Source: Halicephalobus mephisto (Eukaryota; Nematoda; Chromadorea; Rhabditida; Panagrolaimidae). Taken from it: DNA of 64,000 bases. Below are positions 1 to 11,800 of the stretch, piece after piece (position 1 is the stretch's first letter; each line of letters starts with the position of its first letter). Made by a program: the position numbers and the translations under genes. The DNA lies in NCBI GenBank assembly GCA_009193035.1, contig SWDT01000105.1, forward strand, positions 124,001-188,000, read 5' to 3'. The notes under the pieces were generated by a model. It was given only the letters and a program-made list of their open reading frames with translations. It did not search any database and was not told where the DNA came from.

Positions 1-1221
1 ATTTCGTTATATTGAGAATGAGAACTAAGTCCGTAATCCTGGATCTCGGTCTTCTGGAAATTTGAAGCAGAATCGTCAGGAAGTTCCGATTTGTAAATTT
101 TCGCTTCTGGAGTACTGTACTGAACTACAGTATGACGATAACTTTGACGTTCTTCTTGAACTGCTGAAATTAAAAAAATCAAAAATTATTTTAAAAATTT
201 CAAATTATTTTCTAAAATTTCAAATTACTTTTAAAAAATTTCAAATTATTTTCTAAAATTTCAAATTACTTTTTAAAATCAAAAATTACTTTAAAAACTT
301 TAAATTATTTTAAAAAAAAATCAAGAATTATTTTTTAAAATTTTAAATTATTTATAAAAATCTAAAATTAAACCATCAGGTTTCATTCCGACGACGAGAC
401 ATTTGACGAATCTACAGTATTGGCATCGGTTTCTTTGTTGTTTGTCTATTACGCAGTTTCCTTTCCCTTTGCACTTATATGAAAGTTTTCGACGAACAGT
501 TCTCTTCAAAAACGATTTACAGCCTTCACAACTGAAACCGATATATGAATTTTTAAAAAACACAACTCAAATAAATAAATAAATAAATAAATAATAAATA
601 ATAAATAAAATAATCAAATATCATTCGCGGTGAGACCGGTACTTTTTTGTTTATTAATTTTTTACTTTTCATTTCCAAAATATTTAAAAAAAGTTTTTGA
701 AAAAAATAATTTTTTCATTTTTCTGATAAAAAACTTAGTGATTTCTTAAATATCATTCGTGCTAGGACCAAAATTCTTATTTATCGATTTTTTCAATGTT
801 CTAAAAGAAATTCCCAGTTGTGGTCTCATTACGAAAAATATTTGATTTTTCATTTGTAAATTAGATTTTAATTCTAAAAACAAACCTATAAGCTCCGTAA
901 TGTTGGCCAGAAGAGAAATCCCCACAAACAGCACAGAGGTACTTTGTGGCCGTCACGGGATAAATCGTGTTTGAAGGTTGTTTTGAAGTTGCTGAACTGG
1001 GTTTCGAAAGCAATGCTTCCAGAACAGAAGTTTTCTTTGGAGTTGGTTTCTCTACTGGAGGACTTGGTTGAGGAAATTCATCTTTAACCAAGTCATCTGA
1101 GTCTGGGGACCCGCTGAAGTGAGCAGTCGACTGGATCCTGAATTTCTACTTTTATTATTTCCAAAGTTAAAGCTAACCATTGGTAACAGTATTCCCTTTT
1201 CGAATCGTCCAAGTAATCCAT
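1..1221 (-). CDS. Nuclear hormone receptor, RXR-like DNA-binding domain (3' part beyond window)
   Basis: Ligand-regulated nuclear transcription factor. I read exons 1221-1178, 1137-886, 531-374 and 163 to beyond position 1; phases agree (44 nt + 1, then 2+1, then 1+2). The start [14 protein letters not shown] is followed by a Ser/Pro-rich stretch, then the first zinc finger ([16 protein letters not shown]), P-box [14 protein letters not shown], second finger with [12 protein letters not shown], and the extension GMKPDAVQEERQ. CEGCK and AVQEERQ are the signature of NR2 receptors, and AVQEERQ is specifically like RXR/USP (NR2B). The hinge continues to the window edge, so the ligand-binding domain is not visible. 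The gene lies 194 bp downstream of the chromodomain gene on the same strand, a spacing that would also fit an operon, but I see no convincing SL2-type acceptor. It could instead be another NR2 subgroup; the ligand-binding domain would decide. Confidence 0.82.
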
Positions 1222-1415
1222 CGAAGAAGATTCCCGTGGTTAAGCAGTGAAATCGGACGTCCTTGAGTCCCACTCTTTTAAATCAATTCGGTTGTTCCCC
1301 GGTGATCAACTTCAAGGTCGTTCTTTTACAAACAATAACGAAACAGATCAATGAAAATGAGATGAAAAAGTCAAATAATTAAGAGCCGATGTACAGTGCC
1401 ACGAAAAGGAATAAT

Positions 1416-2128
1416 TCACAGAGGAATATAAACATTCTCATCGACATCCCCATTCGTCGCGATGTCAGCGGATCCCTCGGCAATTCTTGTTTTATTCCTC
1501 TTCAGAGCTGCTATGCGTGTTTCTAAAGTCGTAATACGAGCCATCAACTCATTCCTCCAATTCTGGCAACCACATTTACAAGTGTGATCAGCGGGATCGG
1601 TTGGGGCAGACTTATCAGCTGGAACAGCAACGGTCCCGTTTTTCGGAGCAGCACTAGACTTATTCAATGAGTCAACAGACTTTGACTTAGAAGCAGTAGA
1701 TGAATCCTTCTCAGGTTTACGAACCCCTGCAGACCTCCTTGTCTCCATAGTGGTCTTCGTAATGACACTGGAACGTTTATTTTTCGGCTTCTCAATAGGT
1801 TTTGTTATTATAGGAATCGTCTTCACAGCACGTTTCGTAGTTGTCTTTGGGTTGACGACACTATGTTTCTTCTCAAATTCGGCAATCAGACCAGGGCAAT
1901 CCTGAAGTTGAAAGATAAAAAGTTCCATATAAAATCACTTACGCAATTGGCGCTTGGTTCCCACGTGTCATAAGAGGAATTAAACCCTTTCCATCGAATC
2001 TTGTACTCAATCTCACCATCAGCAGTAACGCGCTTGTCCAAAACACGCTCGACTTGGTAGACTTCCTCTTGAGCTTTACTTAACGGTTGTTTCTTCTCTG
2101 TAGAAACCGACTTACGTTTAGCAGCCAT
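1416..2128 (-). CDS. Chromodomain protein (HP1/CEC-like), 223 aa
   Basis: Two exons, 2128-1943 and 1901-1416, joined in phase 0 by a 41-nt intron that splits the chromodomain. The fold is readable: VYQVERVLDKRVTADGEIEY, KIRWKGFNSSYDTWEP, then DCPGLIAEFEKK. These contain the aromatic cage positions expected of a methyl-lysine reader (Tyr, Trp, Trp). The chromodomain sits at about residues 22-75. The tail is basic and Ser/Thr/Lys-rich, followed near residues 175-195 by a short Cys cluster (HTCKCGCQNW) and a probable short coiled coil (ELMARITTLETRIAALKRNK). There is no chromoshadow domain, so it is closer to the CEC proteins of C. elegans than to true HP1. Expected role: binding methylated histone H3 tails in heterochromatin. 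The start is supported by a TTTTCCAG acceptor four nt upstream. Confidence 0.85.
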
Positions 2129-2135
2129 GATTCTG
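2129..2135 (-). promoter_or_regulatory. Likely spliced-leader acceptor of the chromodomain gene
   Basis: On the minus strand TTTTCCAG is followed by AATC and the start codon. A strong 3' splice site with no upstream exon, placed four nt before the ATG, is the usual arrangement of a trans-spliced nematode mRNA. Trans-splicing itself is inferred. Confidence 0.55.
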
Positions 2136-2806
2136 GAAAATGCAATAATATAAAAAATAACTCATGAACACGAGGAATATTTTACTCTCAACGAAGAAAA
2201 TTTATATATAGCAAAAAGTACAGAAAAATATATCAAAAAAATGAAAAGTTCATTGAAGAAAACAAAGATCAAAACTGATTGCGCCAAAATTACGATTTCA
2301 GAAATTCGTTGCGAGACCTATGGTTTTGGATTGCATTTTAAGGAAAAACTGGTATTGAACTTTCTTTACCTGTAAAGGATTTAATATTGTCAAATGAAAT
2401 GTAAAAACTGGCAGATGTTGTTTTTCTCGACGCGAAAACTTTTTTCATTTTGTTTCTTTTCCTAATTTTTACTTTTCGTTGATGTGCTCGGATTTGTTCA
2501 ACCATATGGAGCTATGTGTTTGTGTATTTTAAAGAACGAGATCTCTATTGTTCCTATTTGTGAAATCCCTGCGAAAATTACCGTCATAAATACAGCATTT
2601 TCCTCGTACTCCTTGTTATTCTCCAGATACAGGTTTGTTTACGCTTTTTGATATATTAATTTTCACTTTTATTCCTTATTTAGGTGTTAAAGTCATGAAT
2701 GTATTACTAAAACAATGGATACCATGAATATTCTTGTGGGTTTTTCTAATCTGAATGATCTCCTCGAGTACAATGTCATTGAAGATAGAAAAGAAAGGAT
2801 AATGGT

Positions 2807-2812
2807 TTTATT
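2807..2812 (-). other. Candidate poly(A) signal of laminin gamma copy A
   Basis: AATAAA on the minus strand, 66 nt past the laminin A stop codon, a normal position for a 3' end signal. Confidence 0.45.
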
Positions 2813-2877
2813 ATTTCAACAAAGTAATACTGAGTCTTGTGGAAAAGGCAGTGGTGACAATAGAGGTTATGAAATGC

Positions 2878-5800
2878 TCATCGTTGCTCTATGCGGACGA
2901 TATTATAGCACTTGGACGGCAGTGATTCGTAGATTCTTCTCATTTGGTCCAGTTCTTCCTTGATGTGTTCGTACTCGGATTTGACGAGATTCCTCTCTTC
3001 TTCCATTTTCGCGTTTTTGAGTCTCTTAATGTCTCTTCGGATTTTCTTGGCTTTGAAGGCCTTTTCAGCTTTGTCCAAAGCGTCTTCTAATCTGTTTAAT
3101 TCCTCTTCTGAAGGCGCCTTTTCTAAGACACGTAACTTGACTTGAACAGATTCCAGAACTTGTTCAAGTTCGTCTAATGTCTCGTTTCCTTTCCTGGCTT
3201 TCATTTCAGTTTCTGCGGCTTTTCTTCCGGCGACTTGATTGGATTCCTTGATCTCTTCTAACTTCTTTTCTTGTTCCTGTGCCCGTTCCAATGCATCGGT
3301 TATCCTCGAGATGATGTCTATTTCCTTTTCGGATTCCTTGATTGAAAGTTCTAAAGCATCCACGGCTTCCAAAATTTGGTCAATTTGCTGAAAATTTTTA
3401 TTATTAAATCCACAATTAGGAAATTTACCTTAGTCAGAAGCTCGATTTGATCCTGAGCTTCTCGGATCAAATTCAAGGCCTTTTCTGCCGTAGCTTTAGA
3501 ATTTCCTAGTTCATTTTTGACACCTTTTGTAATTTTGTTGACTTCTTGGATCGTTTCTCGAGTGGCCGGGACGTTTTCAACTTCATTTAGGAATAATTTT
3601 TTATTTTTTTCATTGTTTTCATCGAAATCTAAAATATTTAAGTGTTTTCGAGATTTAAAAGTAGATCTTACTTTCGAGATCAATTAGGATCTTCCTGGCT
3701 TCAGCCATGGCATCGACGACGTCCTCTATGACATTTTGGGTTTTATTTTTCTGAACTTCGATCTGATGGAGAATAGTATTCTTATTCTGTAATGACGTCA
3801 TTATTAAAATAATATATTTTTATAAAGTACCTTGTTTTTCCTTTCCAGGATTCGGATCTGATTTTTGGCTTCTGTAATCGCTTTAGTTACGGTTTTTTTG
3901 ATTCGTTTTTCTTCATTCAACAAGTTTTCTAATTTCCTTTTTTCTTCTTTTATGGTTTCTTTGGTAGCTTTCGCATTAGTCTTGAGAGAATCCACATCGA
4001 CTTCCGGAATCTTCAATTCCTCTATTTCAGCCAGAGCTTTGGCAGCATTCGTATGGGCTCTTTCTGCTTCTTCTGCATGTCCACTTAGTAACGTTTTCGT
4101 CCGGTTCAATAAAGCAGCTGTTTCATCTGTGAGTTTTTGAAGGTGATGGACTTTTGAAGAAGTTGAATCTGAAAATTTTCAATCAACGATATTGCTGTAA
4201 ACAGGAAACAAAGTTTAATTGATCTGGTAGTTCATCCAAGATTAGATACTGCTCAACTGAAGTTTTAAAAAGCTCAACGATTCTAGGGGGAATCTGGCTA
4301 GTAATTAGGAGGTTAAGTTTTTGCTTTAATTACTGTAGAAAAGAATAAAAAGTAATCAGCATTTTTTTATACAATAGGAATCTACGATCTTCACATCTGG
4401 AAGAAGGATTTTTCGTCAAAGAAGAAACTTCAATATATTCTCATTTCAATTACTGTGGAGAAGAACAAAAAATAAGATTTCCAAATACAATATGGACCTA
4501 TTACCCTAATTTCGCGCATATAAGGCCGCCTTGCATATAATGCCGTCTCTCGGCACGAAAAGCAGCAAATTGAGAAAAACTTCTTAAGTCACTATACGTG
4601 GATCAAGAAAAGTTTTGAAGACATTCCAGTAAGCTGCATCAAAATGGATTTCTCAAAGCGATGATGGATGATTCAGAGATTGAAGGCATCAAGCTGGGGG
4701 TGCTTGAACTCAGTTTAGAAGACTAGGTTAGGTGATTGTCCTAGTTTTTGTTTTGTTTTCCATAAGTCGTTAAGGAAAAAATAAAAAACACGGTGTTCGA
4801 AGAATTTTAAGCTTTAGGGGATCATATATTGATTTATCTCAGTTAGATAATGCAGTGCTAAAACGGCAGAGATGGAAGGGAACCTCTTGCTAAATGACCT
4901 GCCTGGATTTTTGAAGTTGCTTTAGTCAACTACATTTGTTAAACACGGCTTGGATAACAAAAACAGTCAAAAAATAGCGTTATCAATGGGGGACAAAAAC
5001 ATAGCAAAAAAGCATTTGTCCGTCCTATGCACACGCAACTTTTGTGAAAAATTTGCATATAAAACAAGCCTTATATGCGCGAAATTAGGGTATATTATTT
5101 TTTGAAGACTTAGGAATAATTATTATGCTGTGAAATAGAAACCAACTTCCGTGGACAGCGTTGTGAGCTTCATTATGAGCAGCTTTAACGTCTTTTTGGT
5201 ATTTCTCAGATTTGGTTCTGATTTCATTTGCCGTTTTCTGATGTCTTCTGGCTAATTCATTTACTTCAGTGGCGATTTTGAATAATGTTTTGTCATAATC
5301 TCCATAAAGAGCGAGTTTTTCCTGGGCTTCTTCGAGGACTTTATTTTTGTCTTTTTCGGCTTTGTCGAAATCCCGATCCAATTGTTTATTGTAAGCTGCT
5401 GAAATACAAATTGTAATTCGTTAAATAAGTCTCAAATGGCACATTTTTGGTGTTGTGATTTTTTGGATATTTTCATATATGGAAATTAACCTCAAGGAGT
5501 ATATTGAAAGTTTTATCCATATACAGTATAACTTGGATATAAGATACCTTCGTTATAACATATTTCTTATTATAGCATACGGTGTGAGTAAGTGATTTTG
5601 GTTAGTCTGCTTTCAAATTTATCCCCTCTATAATATATCCTTTCTTACAACATACGCTTTGCCCGATTCCAAGGAGGTATCTTATATACAAGTTCGACTG
5701 TATTTTAATTTAGAAATTTTTAGATTTATTTATATGGAATATAATTCCAGAAAATTAATTACGAAATTGTATAAGATTACGAAGTAATCATATCTCCAAA

Positions 5801-8800
5801 CCAAAAATTTAAACTACTTCAGGTTTTAAAAACTTCTAAGAATTTTTGTCGAGACTATTTTTGGAAATTATTATTCCTAATTTCCATAATTGTATGATTA
5901 CTGTAGGACTTACATTTGATTTTTTCAAATTCTTGATATTCGACTTCTAACTCATCGAGAGTTGAGGTGATCGAATTCAGAGTCGAACGATGGTTTCTGA
6001 AGGCAGAAATAGCCTTCTGGGTTCTCGGAATTAAAGATAAGAAAGATTTAATTTGAGAAACGGATTTTTCGTCCAAATAGGTATTCATGTTTTTTTTTAA
6101 ATTTTCCAAATCCTTCTGTTGATCTTCAATTTTTTTAAAAACTGATTCATCGTTGATTTCGACGGAAGTGTTTTCCCAGTAATCGAGTCCTGTTTCGACT
6201 TCTTTAATTTTCTCGACAAGTTCGTTTTTTCTAAATTGGATCAAAGTGTAGCAATCGTCACATGGAAGACAGCCGGCTCTCATGTTGAACCGATTTTCGC
6301 TACATTGATCGCATCTTCGACCTTCGACGTTATTCCGGCAGAGACATTGACCAGTGCTGACATCACAATCTTGGATTTCCGAGCCGATGGGATCACAATC
6401 GCATGATTTACAGCCGTTATTTGAGAAATTAAAGAATTTTGAAGCGCATTTGTCGCATCTAGAAATTTATGATTATTTTAAAAAAAATATTTTGGAATCT
6501 CCTCGACATGAATTTTTAAGAATCCTTAAAATTTCAGAAAATTCCAGAAAATTTTAGGATTTTTGACATCTGAAAATAAATGGATATTTTTGGAAGTTGT
6601 CTCGACACGAATTTCGAGAACATTTTAGAAACTGAAAATTTCTGATTTTAGATTATTCAAGAAATTTCTCCTGAATTTTGGAAATTTCAACAGATATTTA
6701 AAAAATTTCCAAAAGATTTAAAAATTTTCTACGAGATTCTAGTAGACTGTAGAATCTTTAATTTAATTTCTTTGGAAGATTCTAGAAATTTCCGATAGAT
6801 TGTGGAGATTCTAGAGTCTTGTAAAGTTATAGTTGATGTAAAAACGGCAAATACTGACTTTAATCCAGTGACCCCAGATTTGCATTTGCATTGTCCGGTT
6901 ACGGTATTGCAAAATTGGTCTTCACTTCCGAGAGGATGACATCCGCAAGTCAGACAACCTTGTCCAGAAGTGATGTTGAAGAATCCTAGTTCGCATTGAT
7001 CGCATTTGAGTCCAGTGACGTGAGGCAGACATCCACATTGGCCAGTTGCTTGATCGCATTCGAGGAAATCATAGTCGGAAAACTTCATCCTCGTTCCTGG
7101 AGGATAACAGCCGCATTCTCGACAGTCGTTTTTGGGTTCTTTTTTCGGATCGCCCCAGAATCCTGGTAGACACTTTTCACAGTGGAATCCTGTCGTGTTG
7201 TAGATGCATTTTTTACACTTTCCGGTGAATCTGAAAAAGAAAAAATTTAGGATTTTAAAAAAGTAATTTTATTTCAGTTTTCTTGAACAAATTATGTTTA
7301 ATTTTGTAGATTATTAAATAGTCGAAATCTAGGTTTATTTTTTGAAAATTTTCCGAAAATTAGAAAATCTAACAAAAATGAAATTTGATAATTAAAAATT
7401 GAAATTTAATCAGTTTTTTTACAGCCAATTATATCTAATTTTTGTAGATTGCTATATATATTTAGAATCTATATTTACTTTTTGGTGGAAATTTTCCAAA
7501 AATGAAAACTCACGAATCACAGTTCCCGATGGCGTTGTAGTCGATGTTTCCGTTGCATGGACAAGGTAAACAAGGTCTTCCTTCAGAAGGATTACCGTAA
7601 TATTCACTTGCACAATATTCACATTTTATTCCAGAATATCCGATTGGGCATTCGGTACAGACGGTTCCTCCCTCAGGCAACAAGGCACAAGGTCCGTTTT
7701 CTGGACAATCGCATTTTTGACAATCGTGTTGAGTTCCGTTGAGAGCGTTTCCGTAATAGCCTCGGGCACAGGTTTCACAAGTATCTCCAGCAGTGTTGTG
7801 TTGACATATACAGGCTCCTGATTCGGCATCACAGGAATCAGAATGTCCATGACAGTCGCATTTGATGCATTTCGTCAAAGGTCCTCCGAACTTCACCGCT
7901 CTCCGGTACCCTGGCGCACACGACTCGCAGAACTGACCGATGTGGCCTTCAGGACAATTGCAGACTTCAATCCAATCGGCTTCTGGAGCTGAAGTAGAAG
8001 AATCCGAAGCAGAAGATAAAGTAAAAAAATTCAAAAAACCGACATCTGAAAAAATTTTATTTTTATAATTATTTTAAAATTTATAATTTTCACCTCCTCT
8101 GGAATACGTTCCTCGGATTTTTATGGCAGTTACGTTGGATAATCTTTTCAAAAAATCGATTTCAGAAAGATTCGGAGACCATTGTCCCGCTTTCGGATGA
8201 AGCTGGAATTTGAAGGTTTGAACGAAAGTAGAAGGCAGAGGATTTCCTTGTCCTGTGATCGGAATCGTTAACTCCTCATCGTTGTTGCTCATAATAATCA
8301 AATCCCTAAAATTAAAAATTATAATAATATAAAAACCAAGAAATTATTGCGAAATAATCTTAACACGAATTTTTAGAACTTTCCAGTTCAGACTTAAAGT
8401 TGTAAAATTCAGTATTTATAATTTTATTAGGATATAATCATAGTCATAGTATTCTATAAAATTAAAAATTAAACTTTTCACAAAACTGTCTTAACAAAAA
8501 TTTTTAGAACTTTCCAGTTGAGATCCAAAGTTTTAAAATTTAGTAGTTAAGTAACTTTTTGGGGACATAATCATCGTAATTATAATATTCTATAAAATTA
8601 AAAATCAAAAAATTGTTGCGAAATAATCTTGACGAGAATTTCTCAATTTTTTAAAAAATTTCTAAAATCTCAAAGTTTCAGATACTGGTTCTAAATTCCC
8701 TTAATTATGGATTTCAGAATCTTCTAGTGGATTCTGGAGACTTCTACAGAGGTTTAGTCCGTAAATTTCTATAAAAATAAAACAAACTTGTTACTCGGAG

Positions 8801-11800
8801 CTGTGGCTTCTAGTTGAACTCTCAGTTTGAAGATCAGTTCTTGACCGAAAGAGAACCTTAGATCTCCGAGGAATTCAGAAGGAGCTTCGTAATAGACGGG
8901 ATAGTAGTCTATCTGGCTGATGGCGACTGCTTGGTCGAGTTGGGCCCATTGGACGTCCTCGAGTCTGGTTTGGGAGGAGGCGGTCCATTTGTCGACCCCC
9001 TCGAGGAAGACACTGGAGATGTTGGTGGCGAAGAAACCCTCGGCGGGGGAACAGACGGAGGAGTGCCCGAAACAGAAGCAGGGAGTGCATCCGAAGTGGT
9101 TCCTGGGCGAGAGGTTGAAGTACCCCGGCTTGCACTTGTCGCACTTCTGTCCCTCCACGTTCATCTTGCACTGGCACTCCCCTGACAACGCCGAACACCG
9201 ACCTTCGTTCCCCCACGACCCGGCCACCTCGCAATGGCAGTCCTTACACCCTGACGCCGAGAAGTCGTAGAACCCAGCCGCACACTCCTCGCACCGACCC
9301 CCCTTCACCCCCGTCTTGCACTCACATTCCCCTTTCTCGTTGCATTTTTCGGAATATGATCCCGTCGGATGACATTTGCAATCTTGACAGAAATGATATC
9401 CTTCAGGTTTGTAGAACCCAGGGAGACACTTTTCGCAATTAGGACCTCCAGTGTTCCCAGTACAGTCGACACAGTGACCTCCATGCCCTGTGGCGTTGAA
9501 TAGGGCTTCATCGAAGAAACATCGAGAAGACAGACCGTTACAGTTGCAGGCTAAAGTTGTCAAATATTAAATCAAAAATTATTTTGCGCAATTTTGAAAT
9601 AAAAAAATTATAATTTTTAAAGTTGAAAAAAATCCAGAATACGGTAATCGGGTTTGCAGATTGTAAATCTGAAGTCAGAATTGGAAGTGGATTTTTGAAA
9701 TAAAGATAGGAAATTTTGGGTTTCGTAAATCTGCTAAATGAAGTCCGAAAAGTTTGGTTTTTTAAGTTTTTCGAAATTTCTGATTTTTTAGATACAGTTG
9801 GGATAGAAAATATAATAGAAAGAGAAGACCTGAAGAGATAACCTGAATATCAGGGACCCTGGAATACTGTAGGGGATAAGTGAATTGAAATTGTTCTGTT
9901 GTTATATATGTTGTTCGTCTGCACTTCTATTTAAGTAAAGAATTGTAGTATTTTCCTATTTCTAAGTCTTAACAGATACTAATTTCAGATTCAGATTCAA
10001 AATCTAAAATTATTATTTAAGATTTACTTTTTAAATATAGATATATGAAATTCCGGATTTCGATTTTTGGGATTTCTTAAATCCACTAAATGAAAGTCAA
10101 TATAATTCTTCCTTTTTCTAATGATATCTGCTCGAGATTTCTGATTTTTTCAACACCGGCTTCTGAAGCCATGCCCTAAGGGAAGATTCTCGAATCCACT
10201 AGTCTTTACTACTAATTATTACTGTGTACAACTACCGTATTCTGGATACTTTTGTTCAAATTTAAAAGCAATAATATAATTTTGTTTTAAAATTGCATAA
10301 AATGAATATTAACATTTGTTAGGAACATTTAATTCCTACAGTTTACGGTATCTCAGTCCGTGTTACTTCAGTCTCGCATACCCTAGGGCAAAACTAAAAA
10401 CTGCAAGACTACCCGAGACACCAATGTGTCATTCCTAATTCTTTGTCCGTAATTTGTATCGCTAAATTACACAGTACATTGTTACACTCTAATCGTGGTC
10501 CCTATCCTCCTGTCGATACGCACAAAAAAAGTAACTTTTAGTCCAGTAACGAATAATAATCGTCACTATTAAGTTTCAACCTTCGTCACAAATGCCGAAT
10601 ATTCATGAAAAATGTGCCAATTGTTACTGGACCGAAAGTTATGCTTTTTTGTGTACCAGACTCAACAATGTTTAACGTGGAATCCTTACGTAAGCATTCG
10701 TTGGGTTCTTCTGCAGTTCCTCGTCTCCAGGGACGGTCCTGGAAGAAAGGAAGACATCTTTCGCAATCCGGACCGTCGGTGTTGTGTTGGCATTGACAAA
10801 CCAGCCTCTCCCCGACCCCCTCCCCCGTGGACGCCACGCAGGAATTCGCGTGACCGTTGCATTTGCATCTGTAACAATCCATAAATCACATTATTATTAA
10901 AATTTAAAAAATTATCTCAATGTAAATTTTGGAATTTTTATATTGATTTTTGGAAAACTGAAATTTTCGCAAAATTCTAATTTGACAAAAAATTAAAAAT
11001 AAACATAGGTTTTCTGAAATGAGGCCTAACTGAATGGAATCAACACATAACAACTCTTGATTACAGTTTCCACATTATTTGATTTTAACAAAACACAATC
11101 GATGACAAGATTGTATTCTGATAGAAGATTGAATATAACTGAGTGTAATCAACTTGTTTGGACCATGTTTGTTTCCAGTTAAGAAGGTATTAGTACATTG
11201 ATTATATTCAATTTTCTGTTGAAATGTAATCAACACATGGGAGCATCTGACCACAGTTTCCACATTATTCGATTTTAATTGAATGTAATTGATGGTAGGA
11301 TTATATTCTGATAGAAGATTGAATATAACTGAGTGTAATCAACGTGTCTGGACCATGTTTCTAGTTAAAAAGATGTTAGTACATTGATTACACTCAGTTA
11401 TGACAAATCTTCTGTTAGAATGTAATCCTCTCATCGACCGCATTTAGTTAGAATCAAATAATGTGAAAACTGTAGTCAGGGATTTTTATGTGTTGATTTT
11501 ATTCAATTATGTCTCATTTCAGAAAACCTATGTTTATTTTTACAAATTTGTCCAAATACGATTTTCTAAAAATTTTTAAATCTAGGATTTCAGATTCTAG
11601 AAAATTCAAAAAATTCCATAAGATTTTAAACTGCTTTAAAAATATCTTCGAAATTTAAAAACTTTCACAAAATTAATATTTCCAGAATCTTCTATGAGAT
11701 TTCCAAAGAATTCAGAATCGTCTGCTGGATTTTAGAGATTTTAGTTTAAATCAAACAAAAACAGTTACCTTCCTCCGACGGTGAAGTCGCTGATGGCGTA

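Larger units (their letters stand above)
2129..2877. promoter_or_regulatory. Intergenic region: chromodomain promoter plus laminin A 3' end
   Basis: No gene is recognisable here. A higher-complexity stretch near 2260-2345 contains TTTTGGCGCAAT on the minus strand (around 2279-2290), a match to the E2F-type core TTTGGCGC, which would suit a chromatin gene but is only a sequence match. The plus-strand reading frame at 2715-2880 has no recognisable homology and runs into antisense of laminin coding sequence, so I do not call it. Confidence 0.3.

Noticed and set aside
2715..2963. 82-codon plus-strand frame downstream of laminin A
   Set aside because: Its second half is antisense of laminin exon 13 and the first half shows no similarity.
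8875..9270. Long open frames on both strands and in three frames (for example 119, 116 and 84 codons)
   Set aside because: They are shadows of the GC-rich converted laminin tract; the LE-repeat frame explains the sequence. The same holds for 23853-24468 and 22523-23039.
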